DNA from: GCA-2699365 sp036160955
GTDB lineage: Bacteria; Verrucomicrobiota; Verrucomicrobiia; Opitutales; Coraliomargaritaceae
Direction: 5' to 3'
DNA length: 36,462 nt
Assembly (NCBI GenBank): GCA_036160955.1
Contig: JAYYDJ010000066.1
Coordinates: forward strand, 1 to 36,462
Positions 17,233 to 24,768 of this stretch are shown piece by piece. The number at the start of each line of letters is the position of its first letter. The stretch's first letter is position 1. The translations under genes and the position numbers were made by a program. The notes under the pieces are model-generated. The model had not been told where the DNA came from. It was given only the letters and a program-made list of their open reading frames with translations, and did not search any database.

Positions 17233-17543
17233 TTTAGAGACCGTGGGTTAATCAAAGCCAAAAGCCTGCAACGATAATTGCAAAAACCTGCTAAGCTGAA
17301 GTTTTGAATTTGCTGCGCAGAACACAGTTTACTCAAAACCAAACTAAACTATAACGTTATTTAAAGTACTAAAATGTTAAAAATGCTTTTGCCATCGCAG
17401 CAAATGCCTTTGTAATACTTAATGATAATTAAATCCTTATTGAAGACGTATTTACCACAAGTTCGACCCTGATTGCTTGCGCACAGGTCTTACGAAAAGC
17501 GGGAGCGCAGTCTATAAGAGTTGCCTCAATCGGACATGGCTAA
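17233..17543 (+). pseudogene. Decayed comF-type phosphoribosyltransferase, 3' half
   Basis: This 353-base gap has no long open frame, but translating it shows the C-terminal half of a ComF-family protein. From 17236 it reads RDRG; supplying one missing base at 17248-17249 restores RGFNQS, the hallmark of the family. The new frame then gives VLNLLRRTQFTQNQTKL, NVKNAFAI and, from 17433, the PRPP loop ILIEDVFTTSSTL and the ending RKAGAQSIRVASIGHG before TAA at 17541. Four in-frame TAA codons (17292, 17352, 17370, 17430) plus the frameshift make it non-functional. The N-terminal half, with the zinc-finger cysteines, is absent; the remnant begins right after the truA stop. ComF proteins act in DNA uptake. 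The rest of the gap, 17544-17585, is AT-rich and should hold the accD promoter. Confidence 0.85.
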
Positions 17544-17585
17544 TTAATATAACTTTATAAACTATTCACTTTTTTATCTACCACC

Positions 17586-18443
17586 ATGGCAATCTTCGGC
17601 AAACCGCAGTATTCTACCGTCACAGTCAAAAAAAAGGATATCCCTAAAGACCTTTGGACAAAGTGTCCGAAAACAGGCGAGATCATCTACAATCGAGTGC
17701 TTAAAGAAAATCTTATGGTTGTGCCTAATAGTGGCTACCACTTTCCTCTTGATGCTCGAAGTCGAATCGCCTCAATGCTAGACACTGGTTCATTCGAAGA
17801 AATGGACCAAGCCGTGCGTTCAATGGATCCACTAGAATTTAATGCAACTGCTTCCTACCAAGAAAAGCTAAAGGCAAGCCAAGCAAAAACAAAAGAGACA
17901 GATTCTGTAATTAGCGGAATAGGAAAAATGGATGGCATGCTCGTAAGTCTGGCTGTCATGGACTTTCGTTTCATGGCGGCCTCACTTGGTTCAGCCGCTG
18001 GAGAGAAAATCACCCGCGCAATCGAACGTGGACTAGAAAAAAATTGCCCTGCTATAATAGTGTCAGCTTCCGGTGGTGCTCGCATGCAAGAAGGCATTCT
18101 CAGCCTAATGCAAATGGCTAAAACTAGCCAAGCTTTGGCTCGACTTGCAAAGGCTGGCCTGCCCTATATTTCAATATTAACAAATCCGACTATGGCTGGG
18201 GTAATGGCAAGCTTTGCCTCCCTTGGGGACGTGATAATAGCAGAACCAGAAGCTTTAATTGGTTTTGCCGGACCAAGAGTTATTAAAGAGACGACACAAC
18301 AGGACTTACCCGATGGATTTCAGACTTCAGAATTTCTTCTCGAGCGAGGATTAATTGATCAGATAATACAACGAAGTCAAATGCGAGATCGTGTCATTAA
18401 TTTATTAAGAGCATTTGAGAATAATACTTGTGCGACTGTTTAA
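17586..18443 (+). CDS. accD: Acetyl-CoA carboxylase carboxyltransferase subunit beta
   Basis: AccD (285 aa), with AccA, transfers CO2 from biotin to acetyl-CoA to make malonyl-CoA for fatty acid synthesis. The carboxyltransferase core is well preserved, including SASGGARMQEGILSLMQMAKT and the PTMAGVMASFASLGDV and GFAGPRVI segments. The N-terminal zinc ribbon, which uses C27, C30, C46 and C49 in E. coli, lines up without gaps here but reads C27, T30, V46 and S49, so zinc cannot be bound in the usual way. The surrounding residues (WTKCP, GEIIYNRVLKENLMVVPNSGYHF) still match the ribbon. accA is not in the window. folC follows after 99 bases. Confidence 0.95.
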   Translation: MAIFGKPQYSTVTVKKKDIPKDLWTKCPKTGEIIYNRVLKENLMVVPNSGYHFPLDARSRIASMLDTGSFEEMDQAVRSMDPLEFNATASYQEKLKASQAKTKETDSVISGIGKMDGMLVSLAVMDFRFMAASLGSAAGEKITRAIERGLEKNCPAIIVSASGGARMQEGILSLMQMAKTSQALARLAKAGLPYISILTNPTMAGVMASFASLGDVIIAEPEALIGFAGPRVIKETTQQDLPDGFQTSEFLLERGLIDQIIQRSQMRDRVINLLRAFENNTCATV

Positions 18444-18542
18444 ATAATATTCTTAGTAATGCGCTTAATTCTTATTGGCACTTGCTATCAAAATCTTACG
18501 CCTAATGGCAACTAAACCAAGCGCACTGACGCGCTGGCTTTG

Positions 18543-19811
18543 ATGAGTAATTACAAACAGGCAATAAATTATTTGTATTCACTACGCAACAACGGCTCCA
18601 GCTATGGCATTGATCGTATGCATAGTATTATGCACGAACTTGGTGATCCACAAAAATCCTTCCCTATTATTCATGTAGCTGGCACAAATGGAAAAGGGTC
18701 AGTCTGCGCAATGTTGGAGATTTTGTACAGAGAAAGCGGATATAAAACAGCTCTTTTTACATCTCCTCATCTTATTAATTTAGGCGAACGCATTCAAGTT
18801 AATCGCACCTGTCTTTCTGAACAGGATCTACTTAAAAAAACCGAAGTGCTGCGCCCGATTGCAGATAAATTGGCTTGGGGAAAGCCCACGCTTAAAGTTA
18901 GTTTTTTTGAATTTATTACAGCGATGGCTTTTAAGCACTTCGCAGAAAAGAATGTTGATATTGCTTGTATAGAAACGGGCTTAGGTGGACGGTTAGATGC
19001 AACAAATGTGGTCCAGCCTGAGTTATCTATTATTACAACGATTAGTCTAGACCACACTGATTTGTTGGGAGACAGCATAGAAAAGATTGCGTTCGAGAAG
19101 GGCGGTATCATTAAGCCTAAAAAACCGGTACTTATCGGGAATGTAGCGCCATCCGCTGAAGCCATTCTACGAAGCTTGGCTAAAGAACGAGACAGCCCTG
19201 TATATAGCATTCATGATCGATACAAGAATCCAGCGCTTAGACCTCACACCAACTTATCAGGGGACTATCAGCGCTGGAATGCTGCAACTGCGATTTACGC
19301 TACGGAAATACTCTCTGAAAAATTTCCCCTGCAACCATCCGATGCCTTATCCAATGTCGACTGGCCAGGCAGATGGCAAGTCACCGATTTCCAAGGCAAA
19401 ACTTTGATTTTCGACACTACTCATAATGCTGAAGGGTGCCAGCAACTAATCGAGCAACTAAAACAGTTGACGAAAAAACCGATTGTAATAGCTGGAGCGC
19501 TTGGTGAAGATCGAGGCAAAACCATTATGAAGGCACTATCGCCTTATGTCAGTGAACTTTACTTAGTTGCTCCAAATGATGAGCGGGCAGCTAGCACTAA
19601 TTTTCTCATCAGCTGCCTTCCACAAAAACTGCCCTACACGCCGGAGCGCTCTTTAATCTCCGAGCTTTTTCCATCTGTTGGACACTGCGCAGTTGGTCAA
19701 AAAGGAGATACGATTCTGATAACAGGGTCTATCCAACTAATCGGTGAGATTCAGCAGCGACTCACTAAAAACAAGGCACGCTGTTTGAGTAACCTACAGG
19801 ACAAAATTTAA
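18543..19811 (+). CDS. folC: Folylpolyglutamate synthase / dihydrofolate synthase
   Basis: Mur-ligase-family enzyme (422 aa) that adds glutamate to folates, and to dihydropteroate where bifunctional. It has the ATP loop HVAGTNGKGSVCAM (GTNGKGS at 47-53), the ETGLGGRLDATNVV segment, SLDHTDLLG with the metal-binding His, and a C-terminal domain with FDTTHNAEG in place of the common DGAHNP. ATG 18543 is preferred over the TTG three bases earlier. The 99-base gap after accD (18444-18542) shows no gene, clear promoter or hairpin. The accD-folC adjacency is conserved in many bacteria. Confidence 0.93.
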   Translation: MSNYKQAINYLYSLRNNGSSYGIDRMHSIMHELGDPQKSFPIIHVAGTNGKGSVCAMLEILYRESGYKTALFTSPHLINLGERIQVNRTCLSEQDLLKKTEVLRPIADKLAWGKPTLKVSFFEFITAMAFKHFAEKNVDIACIETGLGGRLDATNVVQPELSIITTISLDHTDLLGDSIEKIAFEKGGIIKPKKPVLIGNVAPSAEAILRSLAKERDSPVYSIHDRYKNPALRPHTNLSGDYQRWNAATAIYATEILSEKFPLQPSDALSNVDWPGRWQVTDFQGKTLIFDTTHNAEGCQQLIEQLKQLTKKPIVIAGALGEDRGKTIMKALSPYVSELYLVAPNDERAASTNFLISCLPQKLPYTPERSLISELFPSVGHCAVGQKGDTILITGSIQLIGEIQQRLTKNKARCLSNLQDKI

Positions 19812-19868
19812 ACTTACTGTGTTAGGACTGTTGCTTTAGTACGCATAGTTGTACTAGTTTGTTTCGCG

Positions 19869-21509
19869 ATGCCAACGACTGAAATTCAACTTCTTTTTGA
19901 TCTTGGATTAATTGTTATGGTGGCGTCATTTTTTGCCTTTATTGGCAAAGTTATTCGTGTGCCTTCTTTAGTAGGATACATTACAGCAGGTGTATTCGTT
20001 GGACCGATACTGCAATGGGTCGAAATAGATCATTCCTTGGAGCTAATTTCTGAGCTTGGCATTGCCTTACTCCTTTTTCTAGTAGGCTTGGAGCTGAGCC
20101 TAAAAAAAATTCGAGACTTGGGTAAAGTTGGCCTCCTACTTGGAAGCTTTCAAATCACATTAACTGGAACAAGTGCTTATATACTAGCATCATTATTAGG
20201 GATCGCTCCAGTTGCCTCTATATTTATAGCTGGCACCCTCACCTTTAGTAGCACGGTAGTTGTGATTAAGCTACTCGACAAAAAGGGAGAAATGCGACGA
20301 CTTTACGCTCGTATATCTGTCGCGCTTTTTCTGGCTCAGGATATTGTAATAATTATCGCATTGACCGTACTGAGTGGATTAGGCGCAGAGACTGATTTTG
20401 AGCTAGGGGGAATTATTAAGAATGTCGCAGTTGCTTTTGGCGGAATGTCTATTTTACTTGTAGTTGTATTATTGTCCGCTCGCTATGTTTTGCCACTCCC
20501 CTTTCGCTGGGCGGCAAATTCTCCAGACACTCTGTTTATGTGGGCACTATGTTGGTGTTTTTTAATTGTACTACTAGCCCACCAATTCCATTTATCGCTC
20601 GAGATTGGTGCATTTTTAGGTGGCATTGCGATTGCACAATTACCTATTCATGGCGATCTGCATCGGCGACTTCACCCTCTGATGACCTTTTTTATTGCGA
20701 TCTTTTTAGTCACATTAGGGATACGTATGGAGTTCGATCAATTAACGACTATCTTACCAATCGCTATTGTCTTATGTATCTTCGTTCTTGTGGCGAAACC
20801 ACTGATTGTATTTTTCATACTAGCACGTATGCGCTTTAGTGAATACACCGCATTCCAAACTGCTATTGCCACTGCGCAAGTGAGTGAATTCTCCTTTATA
20901 TTGCTTGCTTTAGGAGCTGGTGCAGGGCTCATCCGTGGCGAAATTGTCTCATTGGGTGGGCTTGTAGGCATACTGACGATTGCAGCCTCTTCTTACATGA
21001 TCATATACAGTGAGCGCCTTTATGAAGCCCTAAGAGCAACCGGTATTCTTCGATACTTTGGCGCAATTCAACAACCAGATACAGAGGCTAATTGCAAATG
21101 GGCTAACCATATTATAGTTGTGGGAATGAATGCACTTGGTCGAGAAATTGTAGCCCGCCTTAACCAAAACGGTGAATCTGTTTTGGCCATTGATACTGAT
21201 CCTAAAAAATTAGAAGGACTTATGCCTGCATCGACGACAATTGGCAATGTTGAATACGAGTCTTTAGTCGATGAAATCGCACTTCACAAGGCAAAGCTAG
21301 TAGTATCCGCTTTGCAAATAGAAGACGTAAACCACTTGCTTGCCTACCGCTGTCGTAATGCAGGAGTACCTTGTGCTATTCATGCGTTTGATGTATCAAT
21401 GGTCGATGATTTGCTCGATTTAGGCACCGCCTATTTACTAATGCCTGCTATGGATGGAGTGCTAAGACAGAGACAGGTCATGCGCACAGAGGGAGTGATC
21501 GATAAATGA
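19869..21509 (+). CDS. Kef/CPA2-type monovalent cation:proton antiporter with TrkA-N domain (first of pair)
   Basis: 546 aa. A 12-13 helix CPA2 transporter domain (about 1-385) is followed by a cytoplasmic TrkA-N/RCK domain (about 410-530). The transporter part shows the family's FLVGLELSLKKIRDLGK, TFSSTVVVIKLL and SVALFLAQDIVII segments. The likely role is potassium efflux in exchange for protons, controlled by nucleotide or redox ligands. The Rossmann loop of the TrkA-N domain reads GMNALG, not GxGxxG, so ligand binding may differ. The stop codon overlaps the next antiporter's start in ATGA (21506-21509), so the two are translationally coupled and may form a mixed dimer. A 57-base gap separates it from folC. 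Confidence 0.88.
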   Translation: MPTTEIQLLFDLGLIVMVASFFAFIGKVIRVPSLVGYITAGVFVGPILQWVEIDHSLELISELGIALLLFLVGLELSLKKIRDLGKVGLLLGSFQITLTGTSAYILASLLGIAPVASIFIAGTLTFSSTVVVIKLLDKKGEMRRLYARISVALFLAQDIVIIIALTVLSGLGAETDFELGGIIKNVAVAFGGMSILLVVVLLSARYVLPLPFRWAANSPDTLFMWALCWCFLIVLLAHQFHLSLEIGAFLGGIAIAQLPIHGDLHRRLHPLMTFFIAIFLVTLGIRMEFDQLTTILPIAIVLCIFVLVAKPLIVFFILARMRFSEYTAFQTAIATAQVSEFSFILLALGAGAGLIRGEIVSLGGLVGILTIAASSYMIIYSERLYEALRATGILRYFGAIQQPDTEANCKWANHIIVVGMNALGREIVARLNQNGESVLAIDTDPKKLEGLMPASTTIGNVEYESLVDEIALHKAKLVVSALQIEDVNHLLAYRCRNAGVPCAIHAFDVSMVDDLLDLGTAYLLMPAMDGVLRQRQVMRTEGVIDK

Positions 21510-23101
21510 CAGGGTATGCCATACTTTTATCTGCTGCAGCTATCGCATTTGGGCTGGCAAAGCTTTTACGCTTACCAGCGATTCCTCTCCTTATGTTGTG
21601 TGGTGTTAGCTTGCGAGCACTAGCAGACTCACTGGCTATTATAGTCCCTGCAAGCTTGCTTGAGGAAATGATTGAGATCGGTCTCGCTATGCTTGTATTC
21701 ACTGCAGGCGTAGATCTTAGCCCTAGGCGAATGCGCGGACGGACGAAGCCCATTGTAATTGTTGCAGTATGCCAGTTCTTAACGATAGGAACTGCTGGTG
21801 CGCTAACCGCACTAATGCTAGATTACCCACCTATAACTGCTCTTTACATAGGCTGTGCATTATCGGCAAGTTCAACGCTTGTCGTTGTGCGCCACCTTCA
21901 GCAGCGGCAGCAGATGTTCGAACCATTTGGCAGACTTGTTCTTGGCGTACTATTGCTTCAAGATGTATTCATTGTTCTGTTAATGGTCGCGCTATTAAGC
22001 CTACCTTCTGGAGTTTCTGCATGCGCAATAAGTATAATCAAAGCGATAGGGCTTGGTAGCATTGCAATCATTGCCCATAAATGGCTTATTCCTTGGATAA
22101 CTAAACGCTTAAAACTTGATGAAGAAGAACTTCTGCTAGGCGCGCTTGGTTTGCTCTTTGCTTTTTCTGGAATTTCCCACCTCTTAGGCTTACCTTTTTT
22201 AGTCGGATCGTTTCTAGCAGGCTTTGCGCTATCTGCGTTTCCAATGAATGGCTTAGTTCGAGGAATGCTTGGTTCAATCTCTGGTTTCTTTATCGCTCTA
22301 TTTTTTATTAGCGTGGGAGCAGTACTCACTATTCCCAGCGTCGAAACTCTTAAGCATAGTCTAATTTTTGGAGGCATGCTTATTTGTATAACTTTACTAC
22401 TAGTTGCAATAGTGGCCGAGCTCACAGGATACTCCACGCGAGCTTCAATAGAGGCAGGAATCTTACTTTCTCAAACAAGCGAATTTTCGATTTTGATAGC
22501 CTTCGCTGGTATGAGTACTGGACAAATTTCTGCAGAAATATTCTCAATGATCGTTTTGATTACAGTAGGCACAATGACTCTTACCCCATTTATTTCACGC
22601 AGCCCGATCGCAAGAAGTTTAATGGGCATGCACCCACGCTACCGAAAAGGAGAAGGGAACAGCAAATCCTTAAAAAATCACGCAGTTCTTTTGGGCTACG
22701 GGCGAGCCGGACGACAGACTGTGAATGCACTCAAAGAGCACGATATCGACTTTATTGTAATCGATGATGATGCAAGTGTAATTAAAAAACTAATTCAACG
22801 AGGCATCACTTGTATTCAGGGAGACGGATCGGATAAGAATGTCTTAGCCCAAGCGAATGCAAACGAGGCAAAGGTTATTCTTTGTTCGATGCGACGTAGT
22901 CAAGATGCGCTCAGAGCACTCAAATTATTAAACCACTCAAAGGCTAGAGTACTCGTACGTACTTTTGAACCAAAAGATGCCGTACTTGTTCGTGATGCAG
23001 GGGGATGCCCAGTGGAAACTGCTCCAGCAACAGCCGAATCTTTTATTGATTGGATGCGAGCAAACCGGTTATTATCCAGCATTCAGTCAGTTGAATACTA
23101 A
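21506..23101 (+). CDS. Kef/CPA2-type monovalent cation:proton antiporter with TrkA-N domain (second of pair)
   Basis: 531 aa, same layout as its upstream neighbour: CPA2 membrane domain (about 1-370) with VFTAGVDLSPRRM, LSASSTLVVVRHL and GVLLLQDVFIVLL segments, then a TrkA-N domain starting near residue 395 with an intact LLGYGRAGRQ loop. The two proteins are diverged paralogs, not recent copies. GAGGGAG at 21489-21495, ten bases before the ATG, is a plausible Shine-Dalgarno site, in keeping with an internal operon gene. Ion specificity (K+ or Na+) is not readable. It converges on carA with a 21-base gap. Confidence 0.88.
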   Translation: MTGYAILLSAAAIAFGLAKLLRLPAIPLLMLCGVSLRALADSLAIIVPASLLEEMIEIGLAMLVFTAGVDLSPRRMRGRTKPIVIVAVCQFLTIGTAGALTALMLDYPPITALYIGCALSASSTLVVVRHLQQRQQMFEPFGRLVLGVLLLQDVFIVLLMVALLSLPSGVSACAISIIKAIGLGSIAIIAHKWLIPWITKRLKLDEEELLLGALGLLFAFSGISHLLGLPFLVGSFLAGFALSAFPMNGLVRGMLGSISGFFIALFFISVGAVLTIPSVETLKHSLIFGGMLICITLLLVAIVAELTGYSTRASIEAGILLSQTSEFSILIAFAGMSTGQISAEIFSMIVLITVGTMTLTPFISRSPIARSLMGMHPRYRKGEGNSKSLKNHAVLLGYGRAGRQTVNALKEHDIDFIVIDDDASVIKKLIQRGITCIQGDGSDKNVLAQANANEAKVILCSMRRSQDALRALKLLNHSKARVLVRTFEPKDAVLVRDAGGCPVETAPATAESFIDWMRANRLLSSIQSVEY

Positions 23102-23122
23102 AGGCCGAATTACCTCCGCCTG

Positions 23123-24283
23123 CTAGGATGCATTTGCCTGTACTAATTCATAGAATTCTGCAAATAACGAAACAGCATCATTTGGACCAGGTGCTGCCTC
23201 TGGGTGGTACTGTACCGAAAAAACAGGCTTATCCTTGAGTCGTAGTCCTTCAACAGTACCGTCATTTAAATTTACCTCGGTAACAATCGCTCCGCAACTT
23301 TCAAGCTCCTCTTGTGTGACCGCAAAACCGTGATTCTGTGACGTAATAGAAACCTTTCCAGTCTCTAAGTTTTTCACAGGTTGATTGCCCCCTCGATGCC
23401 CGAATTTGAGCTTAAATGTTTTCGCACCAAGCGCATGTGTAATAATTTGATGCCCTAAACAAATACCAAATGTTGGATAATCATCTAACAAATCTTTTAC
23501 TGTCTCATGCGCATATGTCACAGCCGATGGATCGCCTGGACCGTTTGAAAGAAAAACACCATCTGGATTAAATTCCTTAATTTTAGCAGCACTTGTCGTT
23601 GCTGGGAAAACATGTACATCAAATCCGTGATGCTGTAGCTTTCGATAGATAGAATATTTTGCACCAAAATCGATGGCGGCTATTTTGAAGCGCGGCTTTT
23701 TAGTCTGTTCCCCTAAAAGATCAGTTCCAACAACAGTAAACGGAGCCGATTCATTGTTTTCTGGGTCCCAAGCATATGCGTTTTTCGAAGTTACCTCTTG
23801 AACGAAATCAACACCAATTAATCCGCCAAAATTCTTTGCTCTTTTTACTGCCTCTGCTTCCGATAAACCTTCTGTACTGATGCAAGCATTCATTGCGCCA
23901 GCGAGGCGCAACTTTTTAGTAATCGCTCGCGTGTCAACGCCCTCGAGTCCCGGAATTCCTGCTGCCTGCAAATATTCCTGTACCGATGTGCTGCTACGCC
24001 AATTACTCGTTATAGGACTTACTTCCCTCACTACAAAGCCTTTGACCTTAGGGCCATCGGATTCAACATCCTCTGTGTTGATTCCATAGTTACCAATCTG
24101 TACGGCAGTCATCGTAACAATTTGTGAGAAATAAGACGGGTCCGTAAGAATTTCTTGGTATCCTGTCATACTAGTGTTAAAACAAGCCTCTCCGACACTA
24201 GTAGTAGTTGAGCCAAAAGCACGTCCATGGAAAACCGTCCCGTCTTCAAACGCGATTATGCCTTCTCGAATTATATTTTCCAT
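23123..24283 (-). CDS. carA: Carbamoyl-phosphate synthase small (glutaminase) subunit
   Basis: CarA (386 aa) hydrolyses glutamine and passes ammonia to CarB for carbamoyl phosphate, feeding pyrimidine and arginine synthesis. The C-terminal class I amidotransferase domain has the catalytic triad C275 in FGICLGHQ, and H360 and E362 in QYHPEAAPGP. The N-terminal half carries GEACFNTSMTGYQEILTDPS. ATG 24283 is chosen because MENIIREGIIAFEDG matches family starts; the frame extends only to a TTG at 24322. TATAAT directly abuts the ATG on the minus strand. carB is not in the window. The gene lies 73 bases downstream of the ArsR-type regulator in the same direction. Confidence 0.95.
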   Translation of the reverse strand: MENIIREGIIAFEDGTVFHGRAFGSTTTSVGEACFNTSMTGYQEILTDPSYFSQIVTMTAVQIGNYGINTEDVESDGPKVKGFVVREVSPITSNWRSSTSVQEYLQAAGIPGLEGVDTRAITKKLRLAGAMNACISTEGLSEAEAVKRAKNFGGLIGVDFVQEVTSKNAYAWDPENNESAPFTVVGTDLLGEQTKKPRFKIAAIDFGAKYSIYRKLQHHGFDVHVFPATTSAAKIKEFNPDGVFLSNGPGDPSAVTYAHETVKDLLDDYPTFGICLGHQIITHALGAKTFKLKFGHRGGNQPVKNLETGKVSITSQNHGFAVTQEELESCGAIVTEVNLNDGTVEGLRLKDKPVFSVQYHPEAAPGPNDAVSLFAEFYELVQANAS

Positions 24284-24356
24284 ATTATAATCCGAGCCAA
24301 ACGAGTATTTGACTTCATGCAAATAAAATACTTACCAAATAGAAAATAGTAAAATC

Positions 24357-24671
24357 TTATCTGTTCTTAGCTAAAAGGTCGTTGAGTTTGCCGAGCACTC
24401 CATCAGCAGCATCTACTTGAATCCAGTAGAACATGTCTCGACACATCTTTTTGTGGGCTACTAAACCCGCTTGACGCAAAATACGTAAATGATGCGAAGT
24501 TGCAGGCTGAGAAAGACCTATTCGCTCAGCGATAGTTGAAACATTGCATGCAGCATCACAAGAGGACTCGGTAGGCAGCAGTTCTAAGATTCGAAGGCGC
24601 ACAGGATCCCCTATCGCCCAAAGCTGCTTAGCAAGGGTATCGAGATCAATATCTTGAGATAATATAGACAT
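24357..24671 (-). CDS. ArsR/SmtB-family transcriptional regulator
   Basis: Winged-helix repressor of 104 aa. The recognition helix GLSQPATSHHLRILRQAGLV is typical of ArsR/SmtB proteins. Cysteines in SSCDAACNVS, just before the IAERIG helix, and a third in KKMCRDMF, resemble thiol metal sites in this family, though the spacing CxxxC is not the classical ELCVC. ATG 24671 is preferred over an upstream TTG at 24710, because MSILSQDIDLDTLAKQLW begins the family fold and TATACT sits five bases upstream. It is divergent from kamA (97 bases) and upstream of carA. The usual role is metal- or thiol-responsive repression of its own operon and its neighbour; the effector is unknown. Confidence 0.88.
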   Translation of the reverse strand: MSILSQDIDLDTLAKQLWAIGDPVRLRILELLPTESSCDAACNVSTIAERIGLSQPATSHHLRILRQAGLVAHKKMCRDMFYWIQVDAADGVLGKLNDLLAKNR

Positions 24672-24688
24672 ATTTAAGTATATAAATA
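24671..24688. promoter_or_regulatory. Candidate ArsR-type operator over the arsR start
   Basis: TATTTA-AGTATA-TAAATA is a perfect 6-base inverted repeat with a 6-base centre. It touches the arsR start codon and covers the putative minus-strand -10 box TATACT (24677-24682). Its size fits operators bound by ArsR dimers, so autorepression is plausible. AT-rich DNA makes chance repeats common, so this is tentative. Confidence 0.4.
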
Positions 24689-24768
24689 CATGGTTGAATA
24701 ATTTCGGCAAGTAGTAAGTCTACCAAGGTAATTCTACTTTAATTAAGAAAATTTATACCGTATTTATA

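Noticed and set aside
23102..23122. Possible AGGC/GCCT hairpin between the second antiporter and carA
   Set aside because: A four-base stem with a long loop and no T-run is too weak to call.
24284..24322. Longer carA from TTG at 24322
   Set aside because: MENIIREG at 24283 matches the family start, and the extra residues do not.
24304..24332. AGTATTT-N15-AAATACT inverted repeat between carA and the ArsR gene
   Set aside because: Wide spacing in AT-rich DNA; chance occurrence is likely, and it differs from the repeat at the ArsR start.
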